From NCBI RefSeq assembly GCF_014642635.1, contig NZ_BMIQ01000001.1:620001-684000 (forward strand): a stretch of 64,000 nt of DNA, given 5' to 3'. The DNA comes from Aureimonas endophytica. GTDB lineage: Bacteria; Pseudomonadota; Alphaproteobacteria; Rhizobiales; Rhizobiaceae. The position numbers and the translations under genes were made by a program. Positions 51,239 through 60,181 of this stretch are shown piece after piece. Numbering within the stretch: position 1 is the first letter of the stretch; each line of letters opens with the position of its first letter. Under the pieces are notes generated by a model. It did not search any database and was not told the DNA's origin. It worked only from the letters and a program-made list of their open reading frames with translations.

Positions 51239-51269
51239 GGGAAACGAAGTTTCAAGCTGCTTGTTTCCC
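51239..51269 (+). promoter_or_regulatory. Inverted repeat before the 61-aa gene, possible stress promoter
   Basis: GGGAAAC (51239-51245) and GTTTCCC (51263-51269), spacer 17, lie 20 bp before the start codon. The same bases can be read as a loose EcfG-like promoter (GGAAAC ... GTTT). Either reading is tentative. Confidence 0.4.
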
Positions 51270-51288
51270 CTCGTGAAGGAGAGCGACG

Positions 51289-51474
51289 ATGAACGACAGG
51301 ATGCCGGCCCAGACAGACGAGCCGAAGGACGACGCGACGAAGGACCGGCCGGCGCCGAACCCGGCCGCCGGGCCGCATGCGAAGGCCGAACTGACGAACG
51401 ATGCGGCGACGCCCGGCACCGGCGCCCTGCCCGAACACGAGGGCGAAGGCGATGCCGATGGCGGCGTCGGCTGA
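51289..51474 (+). CDS. Small hydrophilic hypothetical protein, 61 aa
   Basis: A perfect AAGGAGAG ribosome site stands eight bases before the ATG, which supports a real gene. The product is low complexity, acidic and disordered: Asp, Glu, Ala, Pro and Gly make up most of it, with no hydrophobic core, signal or motif. Short disordered proteins of this kind often belong to stress regulons, which would fit the possible EcfG-like site upstream. Function unknown. Confidence 0.65.
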   Translation: MNDRMPAQTDEPKDDATKDRPAPNPAAGPHAKAELTNDAATPGTGALPEHEGEGDADGGVG

Positions 51475-51612
51475 CCCTTGGCGCCCCTGGCCGTCAGCCC
51501 GGCCGCACGCCGCATAAACCATTGCGTGAGGCGCTGAAGACAGGGCTTGGATTCCGGGTGGCGCCATCCTAGGTCGGAGGCGCAATGACGTGTTCGATTT
51601 CGAGTCTCTTCC

Positions 51613-51876
51613 ATGCCAAAGGCCGGTGTCGTTGACCGGGAACTCGCAGCCCTCATCCGCGACGTCGTCGCCGCCGAGCTTCTCGCCCCCAACTCGCCCG
51701 AATTGAGGATCGCCGAACAGGTGGCGACGTCCGGCCTCGGAACGCTCGATGGCGAAGGCCGGCGCATCTGGGAGAACCGGCTTCTGCCGATCCTTTCCAA
51801 GCCGCTGAGCGAGCAGATCGCGATCGCCTCCATCCTGCGCCGGGGCGGCTACGTGCCGCGCCGCATCCAGATGTGA
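51613..51876 (+). CDS. Conserved hypothetical protein, 87 aa
   Basis: Soluble, helical, with good coding character: DRELAALIRDVVAAELLAPN, then IWENRLLPILSKPLSEQIAI and a basic end (RRGGYVPRRIQM). No known motif. No clear ribosome site precedes the ATG at 51613. It converges on the DUF192 gene with 35 bp between stops. Function unknown. Confidence 0.6.
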   Translation: MPKAGVVDRELAALIRDVVAAELLAPNSPELRIAEQVATSGLGTLDGEGRRIWENRLLPILSKPLSEQIAIASILRRGGYVPRRIQM

Positions 51877-51911
51877 TCGCGAGGAGCAGGGACCGCCCCG
51901 CCGGGCGCCGC

Positions 51912-52355
51912 CTACTTGCCTGCCGCAATCGCCGGATGGCGCAGATGATCGCCGAGCTTCACGCCATAGCGCGCGGCGGCGCCGCCATTCAGTTCCAGCA
52001 CGTAGCGGACCGGCCCGCCGGATGGGATGAGGTCGAGCGATTCCGGCTGCGCCCGCTCCTTGATCCGCGTCACCTCGCCCCGCTCGTTCAAGAACAGCAT
52101 GTCGAGAGGGATCAGCGTATTCTTCATCCACATGGTGACGGGGGCCGACTGGCCGAATTCGAACAGCATGCCGTGATCGGCCGGCATCGAGCGGCGGTTC
52201 ATCAGCCCGATCTCCCGCTCCTTCGGCGTGGTCGCGAGCTCGACTTCGAGCTTGTGCGCGCCCGAAGCGGTGACGAGGTTCGCGGCGGAGGTTTGCGCGA
52301 AGGCCGGCTGCGCCAGCGCGGCGGCCAGCAACGCGGCGCCGCCGAGGCGGCGCAT
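51912..52355 (-). CDS. DUF192 family periplasmic protein
   Basis: A 147-aa protein. The signal peptide MRRLGGAALLAAALAQPAFA precedes a DUF192 domain: EREIGLMNRRSMPADHGMLFEF, PVTMWMKNTLIPLDMLF and YVLELNGGAA are diagnostic. The family is conserved in bacteria and archaea without a settled function. An alternative TTG start at 52379 would overlap the stop of the upstream cold-shock gene (TTGA) and suggests translational coupling; the signal peptide fits both starts. Confidence 0.9.
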   Translation of the reverse strand: MRRLGGAALLAAALAQPAFAQTSAANLVTASGAHKLEVELATTPKEREIGLMNRRSMPADHGMLFEFGQSAPVTMWMKNTLIPLDMLFLNERGEVTRIKERAQPESLDLIPSGGPVRYVLELNGGAAARYGVKLGDHLRHPAIAAGK

Positions 52356-52375
52356 CGACGGGGAGAAGGGTATCG

Positions 52376-52945
52376 TCAATGCGCGGCCGGCTGGCTCGGG
52401 CCGTCGCTCGGGTGAACCTCGGCGGCCATCAGCCCCTTCGTCCCATTGCCGTAACGCACCAGCACCTCCTGCCCGGGCCGCAATTCCGCCATGCCGTAAC
52501 GGCGCAGCGTTTCCATATGCACGAAGATGTCCTCGGTCCCCTCGCCGCGCGACAGGAAGCCGTAGCCCTTGGTGCGATTGAACCACTTGACCACCGCCGG
52601 CTCGAGGCCGCTCGTCGGCGTTACCGGCATGAAGCTGCGCGAGGGCGGCAGCTGCGACGGGTGGACGGCGCTCGAAACATCCATCGACAGCACGCGCAGC
52701 GCCTGCAGGCCGCGATCGCCGCGATGCACCTCGCAGACGACCTGGGTTCCCTCCAACGCCGTGGAAAAGCCGCCGCGCCGCAGGCAGGTCACGTGCAGCA
52801 GCACGTCCGGCCCGCCATCGTCCGGCACGATGAAGCCGAAACCCTTGGCCACATCGAACCATTTGATGCGGCCCGCGACGACGTCGATTCCCTCCCGCAG
52901 GGAATCCGCCGCCTGAGCTGCAGAGTTGCTATCTGTTTCTGGCAT
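52376..52945 (-). CDS. Tandem cold-shock-domain protein
   Basis: A 189-aa protein with two cold-shock domains: one at about 20-90 ([29 protein letters not shown]) and one at about 118-183 ([29 protein letters not shown]). The linker contains a Pro/Ser stretch. The double-CSD form is typical of alphaproteobacteria and is often involved in stationary-phase or stress physiology. The ATG at 52945 is chosen; the frame is open to an ATG at 52987 and neither has a clear ribosome site. It overlaps or abuts DUF192, a common pair in the order. Confidence 0.88.
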   Translation of the reverse strand: MPETDSNSAAQAADSLREGIDVVAGRIKWFDVAKGFGFIVPDDGGPDVLLHVTCLRRGGFSTALEGTQVVCEVHRGDRGLQALRVLSMDVSSAVHPSQLPPSRSFMPVTPTSGLEPAVVKWFNRTKGYGFLSRGEGTEDIFVHMETLRRYGMAELRPGQEVLVRYGNGTKGLMAAEVHPSDGPSQPAAH

Positions 52946-53112
52946 CGACAAAAAAGCGTTCCGGCCGCTCGGACGAATCGTTAGCATTTCAAGATAGCAA
53001 GATCTGGCGCTTTGTCAGCGGAAACTCGCCACCCTGTCGATCCCCTTCCGGCCCTGGCGAAGAGCGGCCGGCGCGCTAACCTTGCGGACGCTTCATCGAG
53101 GGAGTCTGGGTC

Positions 53113-53553
53113 ATGAGATATCTGCACACGATGGTCCGCATTCGCGACATCGACCAGTCGCTGGACTTCTATTGCGGCAAGATGGGAATGGTCGAGGTTC
53201 GGCGCAGCGAAAGCGAGGCCGGGCGCTTCACGCTCGTCTTCCTCGCCGCGTCGGAGGATGTAGCGGCGGGGCGCGAGCATCAGGCACCGCTCCTCGAACT
53301 GACCTATAACTGGGACCCCGAGGATTATCAGGGCGGGCGCAATTTCGGCCATCTCGCCTACGAGGTCGACGACATCTACCAGACCTGCCAGACGCTGATG
53401 GATGCGGGCGTGACGATCAACCGGCCGCCGCGCGACGGCCGCATGGCCTTTGTCCGCTCGCCCGACGGCATCTCGATCGAACTCCTGCAGAAAGGCGGGG
53501 CAAAGGCGCCGGCCGAGCCCTGGCTGTCGATGAAGAATACCGGACAGTGGTAG
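53113..53553 (+). CDS. gloA: Lactoylglutathione lyase (glyoxalase I)
   Basis: A 146-aa enzyme converting the methylglyoxal-glutathione adduct to S-lactoylglutathione. Metal ligands are in the usual spots: His5 (RYLHTMVRI), Glu in LLELTYNWD, His in FGHLAYEVDD and Glu in ISIELLQK. RIRDIDQSLDFYCGKMGM is the family start. It is full length, with an upstream GAGGGAG ribosome site. Confidence 0.95.
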   Translation: MRYLHTMVRIRDIDQSLDFYCGKMGMVEVRRSESEAGRFTLVFLAASEDVAAGREHQAPLLELTYNWDPEDYQGGRNFGHLAYEVDDIYQTCQTLMDAGVTINRPPRDGRMAFVRSPDGISIELLQKGGAKAPAEPWLSMKNTGQW

Positions 53554-53800
53554 TTGGGCCACAGGCCTGCCGCAATCTGGCCATATCAATTACAAGAATG
53601 TAAGGAGTCGGCTCATTTGTCGCAGCGAATCCCGTTGCGACGCAAGGTGGGGACCTTGGAGAGCTGCTTGAATGTCGGCCTTCGGGCGCGATCGGCAAAG
53701 CCGGTCCCGCGCTCGACCGCCGCGGTGGGGGATCGGTCGTCTCGACCGTCGCCGTCGAGAGGATCGAGAGGGGACGGGTTTGACGCCTTCCATTCGACGC

Positions 53801-54943
53801 ATGTCCGTCGGCCGCCTTCGCCGCGACGCCTTCTTCGGAACGGTGCTGCTTGCGGTTCCGCTCGTCGGGGGCTGCGTATCGGCGGTCGAGGACAATGCGG
53901 CTTTCGCCGGCAAGCCGGCCGCGCTGGCCGAAGCCGGCAAGGCCACGCCGCAAGCCGATGCCGCCACTGGCGACAAGGCAGGCGACAAGGACGCTTCCGC
54001 CGCGAAGGAAGTCTCAACCGCGAAGGCCGAAGAATCGGTAAAGCTCGCGGCGGAGACCGATCGGGCGGCGCCCGGCAAGCCTGCCGCCCTTCCCGCCGCC
54101 AACGGCTCGGCCCGGGCCCTCGAAGCGGAAGCCAAGGGCAGCAAGGACGGACCGCTGGCGACGGGTCCCGCCGCCATCGCCGCCTTTGCCGGCTCCACCG
54201 TCCTGACGTCGAGCCAGACCGATCAGCCCTCGCTTGCGGCCGGGCGACAGGCGGACCACACGATGTTCGCCTCGCTCTACGCGCAGTCGAAGGCGAAGAC
54301 GCCGATCCGCAATGTCGACATGGGCAAGACCCGGCGCGTGATCCTCGCCCGCCAGGGCGCCCCGGTCGCGGCAGACGGCGCCGCCGCGCTTCCCGGCGTG
54401 CGCAGCGCCTCCTCGCTCTTCGAGATCGGCCAGAAGGCCTCGGCCGATTACGATGCCGATATCATCGACGAAGCCAATGGCGAGGAAGGGCTCTACCAGA
54501 CCGCCTCGATCAGCGGGCTCGCCCGCCTCGCGCCCAACGGCCTGATGGTGCAGCGGCCGGACGTGCAGACGAGCTGCTTTCAGCCGGATCTCGTTTCTAT
54601 CATCAAGGCCGTCGAGACGCGCTTCCATACCAAGGTGGTCGTCACCTCCGGCTATCGCAGCCCGACGCACAATCTGCGGGTGAACGGCGCCAAGCGCTCC
54701 ATGCATCTGCAATGCAAGGCGGCCGACATCATCGTGCCGGGCGCCGACAAGTTCCAGGTGGCCAATTTCGTGCGCGCCCTGCCGAATCGCGGCGGCGTCG
54801 GCACCTATTGCCACACCGTCGCCGTGCACGTGGATACCGGCCGCCAGCGCGACTGGAACTGGGCCTGCCGGCGCAACCCCACCGCCGATGCCTCCGTGCT
54901 CCTCGCCTCGCAGAAGGTGAGCCGCCCCGCCTCGGACGACTGA
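53801..54943 (+). CDS. DUF882 (YcbK-like, peptidase M15 fold) lipoprotein
   Basis: A 380-aa protein. The start at 53801 gives a lipoprotein signal ending VGGC (Cys25). A long Ala/Lys-rich linker (about 30-170) precedes the catalytic-type domain at about 255-365. That domain has VVVTSGYRSPTHNLRV, KRSMHLQCKAADI and YCHTVAVHVDTG, whose His/Asp/His pattern matches the zinc site of M15-like murein peptidases. It probably trims peptidoglycan cross-links from a membrane anchor. A TTG at 53780 with GAGGGGACGG upstream is an alternative start. Confidence 0.85.
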   Translation: MSVGRLRRDAFFGTVLLAVPLVGGCVSAVEDNAAFAGKPAALAEAGKATPQADAATGDKAGDKDASAAKEVSTAKAEESVKLAAETDRAAPGKPAALPAANGSARALEAEAKGSKDGPLATGPAAIAAFAGSTVLTSSQTDQPSLAAGRQADHTMFASLYAQSKAKTPIRNVDMGKTRRVILARQGAPVAADGAAALPGVRSASSLFEIGQKASADYDADIIDEANGEEGLYQTASISGLARLAPNGLMVQRPDVQTSCFQPDLVSIIKAVETRFHTKVVVTSGYRSPTHNLRVNGAKRSMHLQCKAADIIVPGADKFQVANFVRALPNRGGVGTYCHTVAVHVDTGRQRDWNWACRRNPTADASVLLASQKVSRPASDD

Positions 54944-55095
54944 GTCTCCGCCGGAGGAGACGACACGGGCTCGATTCGCGCCGCTGGACCAATGCAAGCA
55001 TGGCGCCGTCCAGCCCGCTCCAGCGAAATGCCCGTCGTCATTCCTCCGTTTCCTGTGGAAGTTTCACTTCGACGGCTTTTCGCTGCGAAAGTGCC

Positions 55096-55124
55096 TTGCG
55101 GCCCCGAGCGAAGCCCCCTATACA
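55096..55124 (+). promoter_or_regulatory. Sigma-70-type promoter of tRNA-Glu
   Basis: TTGCGG (55096-55101), spacer of exactly 17 bp, TATACA (55119-55124); the tRNA begins 14 bp further on. Confidence 0.75.
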
Positions 55125-55137
55125 CCCACCTGCCGCT

Positions 55138-55212
55138 GCGCCCATCGTCTATCGGTCAGGACGCCACCCTTTCACGGTGGAGAGAGGGGTTCGATTCCCC
55201 TTGGGCGTGCCA
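55138..55212 (+). tRNA. tRNA-Glu(TTC)
   Basis: A 75-nt cloverleaf. Acceptor GCGCCCA/TGGGCGT, anticodon arm CCACC-CTTTCAC-GGTGG with anticodon TTC, T arm GGGG TTCGATT CCCC, discriminator G and encoded CCA. Its own promoter lies upstream. Confidence 0.96.
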
Positions 55213-55612
55213 CACAATCCCCCTCCCGATCTGAACTGACCAACCGCCCTCGGATCGAGCCGTCGCGTCCTCCGTCGTCATACGGTGTTGCGATCTGGCG
55301 ATCGATAGGCGTCCTGGCATTCGCTGTCGCGAAGCGCTCCTGTCCCCGCCGTCGCGGGACTGAAGCGCGATAGTCGGCGGGATATCGCGTCTCACGCATA
55401 CGTGTCGGTTTTTGATCGCGCCCAGCGCGAACTGGAATTGTTCCGATTCCAAGCTGGCCCATTTGGCAGCCGGACCGTCGGGTTCATCCTTCCCTTGCAG
55501 GTCTGTTCGGGCGCCGCTCTCGTGGCTCTTCGCGCCTCGCTCGCCTGCGGCAAGGATCTCCCGCCACCACCCTCGGCCCCGTCGCGGCGGGTCAAAGGAT
55601 CGGGACGATTCC
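55213..55612. other. 400-bp gap after tRNA-Glu without a recognisable gene
   Basis: Short open frames here lack ribosome sites and coding-like composition. The frame of the next gene is open back to 55412, but the residues are Pro/Arg-rich and no start fits. The region presumably contains the promoter of the paoABC operon; no clear elements or tRNA repeat could be identified. Confidence 0.5.
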
Positions 55613-56251
55613 ATGGACGATTGCAGAGATCTCGAACTCAACCGGCGCGACCTCATGGTCGGCGCCTCGACCTCCCTGGCGGTGACCGCCCTGCCCGGCA
55701 TGGCCTTCGCGGCGGGCGAGGCCGAACCGGGGGCGCCCGTCACCTCGCGCATCGCGCTCACCGTGAACGGCGAGCGACACGAACTGGAGCTCGACCTGCG
55801 CACGACGCTTCTCGACGCGCTGCGCGAACACCTTCATCTGACGGGAACCAAGAAGGGGTGCGATCACGGGCAATGCGGCGCCTGCACCGTGATGGCGAAC
55901 GGCCGGCGCATGAACTCATGCCTGTCGCTCGCCGTGCTGCACGAGGGCGACGCGATCACCACGATCGAAGGTCTCGGCACGCCGGACAAGCTGCATCCGA
56001 TGCAGGCCGCCTTCATCAAGCATGACGGCTATCAGTGCGGCTATTGCACGCCGGGGCAGATCTGTTCGGCCGTGGCCGTGCTGGAGGAAGTGAAGGCCGG
56101 CCTGCCGAGCCATGTCAGCGCCGATCTTCTGGCCGCGCCGGACGCCAGCGCCGCCGAACTGCGCGAGCGCATGAGCGGCAATATCTGCCGCTGCGGCGCC
56201 TATTCCAACATCGTTGACGCGATGGTCGAAGTCGCGGGGAGGCCGGCATGA
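55613..56251 (+). CDS. paoA: Periplasmic aldehyde oxidoreductase, 2Fe-2S subunit (PaoA/YagT)
   Basis: A 212-aa protein. A Tat signal ([20 protein letters not shown]) exports it folded. Two 2Fe-2S domains: a plant-ferredoxin type with Cys83, Cys88, Cys91 and Cys103 ([13 protein letters not shown]), and a helical one with Cys142, Cys145, Cys192 and Cys194 ([14 protein letters not shown]). It passes electrons from the Mo cofactor to FAD in the xanthine-dehydrogenase family. It overlaps paoB by ATGA. Confidence 0.93.
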   Translation: MDDCRDLELNRRDLMVGASTSLAVTALPGMAFAAGEAEPGAPVTSRIALTVNGERHELELDLRTTLLDALREHLHLTGTKKGCDHGQCGACTVMANGRRMNSCLSLAVLHEGDAITTIEGLGTPDKLHPMQAAFIKHDGYQCGYCTPGQICSAVAVLEEVKAGLPSHVSADLLAAPDASAAELRERMSGNICRCGAYSNIVDAMVEVAGRPA

Positions 56252-57198
56252 AGCCCTTCACCTTCGAGCGCGCCACGAGCCCCGCCGATGCCGCCGCCAA
56301 GGCCGCCGCGCGGCCGGGCGCGAAATTCATCGCCGGGGGAACCAACCTCCTCGACCTGATGAAGCTCCAGATCGAGACTCCGACGCATCTGATCGACGTC
56401 AACGGCCTCGCGCTCGACCGGATCGAGCCGACGCCGGAAGGCGGGCTGCGCGTCGGCGCTCTCGTCCGCAACACCGATCTCGCCGCCGACGACCGGGTGC
56501 GCAAGGATTACGGCGTGCTGTCGCGCGCGCTTCTTGCCGGCGCGTCCGGCCAGCTGCGCAATCGCGCCACCACCGCCGGCAATCTCCTCCAGCGCACGCG
56601 CTGCCCCTATTTCTACGACACCAACATGGCCTGCAACAAACGGCGTCCCGGCTCCGGCTGCTCGGCGCTGGACGGCTTCTCGCGCCAGCTCGGCGTCGTC
56701 GGGGTCAGTGACAGCTGCATCGCCACCAACCCCTCCGACATGAATGTCGCCTTGCGGGTTCTCGATGCCAAGGTCGAGACCGTGAAGCCGGACGGCGCGA
56801 CGCGCGCGATCCCCATCGCCGAGTTCCACCGCCTGCCGGGCGACACGCCGCAGATCGAAACGGAGCTGACGCCGGGCGAGCTGATCACGGCGGTGACACT
56901 GCCGAAGCCCCTCGGCGGCCGGCAGATCTATCGCAAGGTGCGCGACCGCGCATCCTATGCCTTCGCCCTGATCTCGATCGCTGCGATCGTCCAGCGCGAC
57001 GGCTCGGGCCGCGTCGCGGTCGGCGGCGTCGCGCACAAGCCCTGGCGCGTCGAGGCGGCCGAAGCCGAGCTGAAGCGCGGCGCCAAGCCCGCCGCCGACC
57101 GGCTGCTCGCCGATGCGCGGCCGACCGAGGAGAACGCGTTCAAACTGCCGCTGGTGGAGCGCAGCCTCGCCTCCGTCCTCGCCGAAGCCAGGAGCTGA
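56248..57198 (+). CDS. paoB: Periplasmic aldehyde oxidoreductase, FAD subunit (PaoB/YagS)
   Basis: The product has 316 residues. The FAD-binding motif is [17 protein letters not shown] (about 25-41) and [17 protein letters not shown] (108-124). Cys119, Cys129, Cys138 and Cys157 match the extra 4Fe-4S ligands known from PaoB. Without a signal of its own it should be exported as a complex with PaoA. Start and context are fixed by the ATGA overlap. Confidence 0.93.
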   Translation: MKPFTFERATSPADAAAKAAARPGAKFIAGGTNLLDLMKLQIETPTHLIDVNGLALDRIEPTPEGGLRVGALVRNTDLAADDRVRKDYGVLSRALLAGASGQLRNRATTAGNLLQRTRCPYFYDTNMACNKRRPGSGCSALDGFSRQLGVVGVSDSCIATNPSDMNVALRVLDAKVETVKPDGATRAIPIAEFHRLPGDTPQIETELTPGELITAVTLPKPLGGRQIYRKVRDRASYAFALISIAAIVQRDGSGRVAVGGVAHKPWRVEAAEAELKRGAKPAADRLLADARPTEENAFKLPLVERSLASVLAEARS

Positions 57199-57202
57199 GC
57201 CG

Positions 57203-59410
57203 ATGAAGTTCGACACGCCCGCCACGACCAATCCGATCGACCGGATGCGCGTCGTCGGCCAGCCGGCCGACCGCATCGACGGCCGCTTCAAGACGACCGG
57301 AACCGCGCCCTACGCCTATGAGCGGCACGATGTGGCGCCCGATATCGCCTATGGCTACGTGCTCGGCGCCGCCATCGGCAAGGGCCGGATCGCGGCGATG
57401 GATCTCGACGCCGCGCGCCGCGCGCCCGGCGTTCTCGCCATCGTCACGGCGGAGAATGCCGGCCCGCTCGACAAGGGCCAGCGCAACGCCGCCAAGCTCC
57501 TCGCCGGGCCGGAGGTCGATCACTACCATCAGGCCGTCGCCCTCGTCGTCGCGGAGAGTTTCGAGGAGGCGCGCCACGCCGCCTCGCTGATCGAGCCGCG
57601 CTACGAGACGGCGAAGGGCCTCTTCGATCTCGCCGCGCAGCGCAGCGCGGCGGTGAAGCCCGAAAGCGAGGGCGGCAAAGAGCCGGACTCCACCATCGGC
57701 GATTTCGCCGCCGCCTTCGGCGCCGCGCCGGTGCGGCTGGACGAGACCTACACGACCCCCGATCAGGCCCATGCGATGATGGAGCCGCATGCCTCCATCG
57801 CCGCCTGGAATGGCGACGAGCTCACCGTCTGGACCTCCAACCAGATGATCGCCTGGGGCGCGGGCGACCTCGCCACGACGCTTGGAATGCCGAAGGAAAA
57901 GGTCCGGCTTGTTTCGCCCTATATCGGCGGCGGTTTCGGCGGCAAGCTGTTCCTGCGGGCCGACGCGCTCCTGGCCGCGCTCGGCGCCCGGGCGGCGAAG
58001 CGGGCGGTGAAGGTGGCGCTGACGCGGCCGCTGATGTTCAACAACACGACGCATCGCCCGGCGACGATCCAGCGCATCCGCATCGGCGCCGGACGCGACG
58101 GGCGGATCGCCGCCATCGGCCACGAGGCCTGGTCCGGCAACCTGCCGGACGGCCGGCCGGAAAACGCCGCCGATCAGACGCGCATGCTCTATGCCGGCGC
58201 GCATCGCGAGATCCGCACCCGCCTCGCCCGGCTCGATCTGCCGGAAGGCAATGCGATGCGCGCACCCGGCGAGGCGCCGGGTATGATGGCGCTGGAGATC
58301 GCTATGGACGAGATGGCCGAGAAGCTCGGCCTCGATCCGGTGGAATTCCGCATCCGCAACGACACGCAGGTCGATCCCGAGAAGCCGGAGCGGCGCTTCT
58401 CGGAGCGCCAGCTCGTCCGCTGCCTCCAGATGGGAGCCGAGCGCTTCGGCTGGAGCGCCCGCAACCCGAAGCCGGCTTCGGTGCGGGACGGCCGCTGGCT
58501 CGTCGGTCTCGGCATGGCCGCCGGCTTTCGCGACAGCCCGACCATGACCTCGGGCGCGCGCGTCCGCCTCGGCCGCGACGGCGTGGTGACGGTCGAGACC
58601 GACATGACGGATATCGGCACCGGCTCCTATACGATCATCGCCCAGACGGCGGCGGAAATGCTCGGCCTGCCGCTCGGCATGGTCGCGGTCAGCCTCGGCG
58701 ATTCCAGCTTTCCGATCTCGGCGGGATCGGGCGGGCAATGGGGCGCCAATTCGTCCACCGCCGGCGTTTATGCGGCCTGCGTAAAGCTGCGCGAGGCGGT
58801 GGCGCAGAAGCTCGGCGTCAATTCCGCCGACGCCGTGTTCGAGGATGGCGAAGTGCGCTCCGGCAATCGCGCCATCGCCCTCGCCGAGGCCGCGCGCGAC
58901 GGCGAGATCACCGTGGAAGACAAGATCGAGTTCGGCGACCTCTCGAAGCGCTTTCAGCAATCGACCTTCGCCGGCCATTTCGTCGAGGTCGGCATCGACG
59001 CGGCGACGGCGGAGGTGCGCGTGCGCCGCATGCTGGCGGTCTGCGCGGCGGGCCGCATCCTCAATCCGAAGACGGCGCGCAGCCAGGTGATCGGCGCGAT
59101 GACGATGGGGGTCGGCGCGGCCCTGATGGAGGAACTGGCCGTGGACAAGCGACGCGGCTTCTTCGCCAATCACGACCTCGCCACCTACGAGGTGCCGGTC
59201 CATGCCGACATCCCGCATCAGGAGGTGGTGTTCCTCGACGAGGCCGACCCGACCTCCTCGCCGATGAAAGCCAAGGGCTGCGGCGAACTCGGGCTCTGCG
59301 GCGTCGGCGCGGCGATCGCCAACGCGATCCACAATGCCACCGGCATTCGCGTCCGCGACTATCCGATCACGCTCGACAAGCTGATCGACCGTCTGCCGAA
59401 CGTCGCCTGA
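57203..59410 (+). CDS. paoC: Periplasmic aldehyde oxidoreductase, molybdenum subunit (PaoC/YagR)
   Basis: A 735-aa molybdopterin-binding catalytic subunit. AYAYERHDVAPDIAYGYVLG-type N-terminus; substrate and cofactor motifs GGGFGGKLFLR, MRAPGEAPG and GSGGQWGANSSTAG; the catalytic Glu in KGCGELGLCGVGAA near the end. It oxidises aromatic or aliphatic aldehydes to acids. AGGAG precedes the ATG at 57203. The dedicated chaperone gene paoD/yagQ (XdhC-like) is not next to it. Confidence 0.94.
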   Translation: MKFDTPATTNPIDRMRVVGQPADRIDGRFKTTGTAPYAYERHDVAPDIAYGYVLGAAIGKGRIAAMDLDAARRAPGVLAIVTAENAGPLDKGQRNAAKLLAGPEVDHYHQAVALVVAESFEEARHAASLIEPRYETAKGLFDLAAQRSAAVKPESEGGKEPDSTIGDFAAAFGAAPVRLDETYTTPDQAHAMMEPHASIAAWNGDELTVWTSNQMIAWGAGDLATTLGMPKEKVRLVSPYIGGGFGGKLFLRADALLAALGARAAKRAVKVALTRPLMFNNTTHRPATIQRIRIGAGRDGRIAAIGHEAWSGNLPDGRPENAADQTRMLYAGAHREIRTRLARLDLPEGNAMRAPGEAPGMMALEIAMDEMAEKLGLDPVEFRIRNDTQVDPEKPERRFSERQLVRCLQMGAERFGWSARNPKPASVRDGRWLVGLGMAAGFRDSPTMTSGARVRLGRDGVVTVETDMTDIGTGSYTIIAQTAAEMLGLPLGMVAVSLGDSSFPISAGSGGQWGANSSTAGVYAACVKLREAVAQKLGVNSADAVFEDGEVRSGNRAIALAEAARDGEITVEDKIEFGDLSKRFQQSTFAGHFVEVGIDAATAEVRVRRMLAVCAAGRILNPKTARSQVIGAMTMGVGAALMEELAVDKRRGFFANHDLATYEVPVHADIPHQEVVFLDEADPTSSPMKAKGCGELGLCGVGAAIANAIHNATGIRVRDYPITLDKLIDRLPNVA

Positions 59411-59415
59411 CGGAG

Positions 59416-59448
59416 GGGCGGCGGGAGGGAGAAGCCGTCCCGCCGTCC
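59416..59448. terminator. Hairpin between paoC and the response regulator gene
   Basis: Stem CGGCGGGA/TCCCGCCG (59419-59426 with 59438-59445), extended outwards by three more pairs including one G-T, 11-nt loop. It lies between convergent stops; no poly-T. Confidence 0.55.
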
Positions 59449-59461
59449 GCTCCCGCCACCC

Positions 59462-59863
59462 TCATTCGAGATCGGCCGGATCGTCCTGCTTCGCGTTCTT
59501 GAACAGGACGCGGACAACGTTGTCGGGATCGGTCGGCTTGCGATGGACGGGAATGTCGTCGAGATCGTTCGGGATGAACCAGTCGTCATAGCCGGTGACG
59601 AAGATCACCGGGACACCGGTCTCCTTCAGCGCGGAGGCGATCGGAAAGGATGTGTCGTCGCCGAGCCGGATATCGAGGATCGACGCGTCGACGCCCCCCT
59701 CCTCGACGATGCGCAGCGCGCTTTCCACATCCGCCACCGGGCCCAGCACGATGCCGCCCACATTCCGCACCGCCTGGGCCATCTCTTCCGCCAGGAAATG
59801 CTCGTCCTCGACGATCAGGACCCGCTTGCCGGCCAGATCGGTGAAATCGCGCTCCATCGCCAT
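59462..59863 (-). CDS. Single-domain response regulator (receiver only)
   Basis: A 133-aa REC domain with acidic pocket Glu19/Asp20 (VEDEHF), phospho-acceptor Asp64 (ILDIRLGDD), Thr in FVTGYDD and Lys in VHRKPTD. No output domain follows. Such proteins act in phosphorelays or by protein-protein contact; many in this order are CheY-like or Sma0114-type. GAGGAA stands ten bases before the ATG. No histidine kinase is adjacent. Confidence 0.9.
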   Translation of the reverse strand: MAMERDFTDLAGKRVLIVEDEHFLAEEMAQAVRNVGGIVLGPVADVESALRIVEEGGVDASILDIRLGDDTSFPIASALKETGVPVIFVTGYDDWFIPNDLDDIPVHRKPTDPDNVVRVLFKNAKQDDPADLE

Positions 59864-60181
59864 TTAGGATCGTTCCTCAGGGTCGCACGCCATAGCTTTA
59901 AAGGGCCCGGCTCGGGGAAGCGCAACTGCGCCATAAAAGGAATGATCGGTCGGCCCCACGCAAAAACCCATTAGCCACGAAGTTACTCGGAAGTCATTTT
60001 CCCGACGGAACGCCGTTGCCACAGTATAGGCCGCAGCGAGACTCTCCGAACTGGAACGATCCTCACGCTCGAAGATACCATCTAAGGTCGAAAAAAAGGA
60101 AGCTGCAACTTTGTCGGCTTCTTGAAACACGCCTGGACGGGAACGACCTTCACGAAATCTGCAACCTTTGATTGTTCATAC
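59864..60181. other. 318-bp gap with lower GC, no assured gene
   Basis: An 88-codon minus-strand frame fills most of it and ends directly against the response regulator start (TAA then ATG), but it has no ribosome site, no recognisable motif and unusual composition. It most likely is the leader/promoter region of the response regulator. Confidence 0.45.

Noticed and set aside
59864-60130. 88-codon minus-strand frame in front of the response regulator
   Set aside because: No ribosome site or motif. Its stop touches the next start, but this alone is weak evidence.
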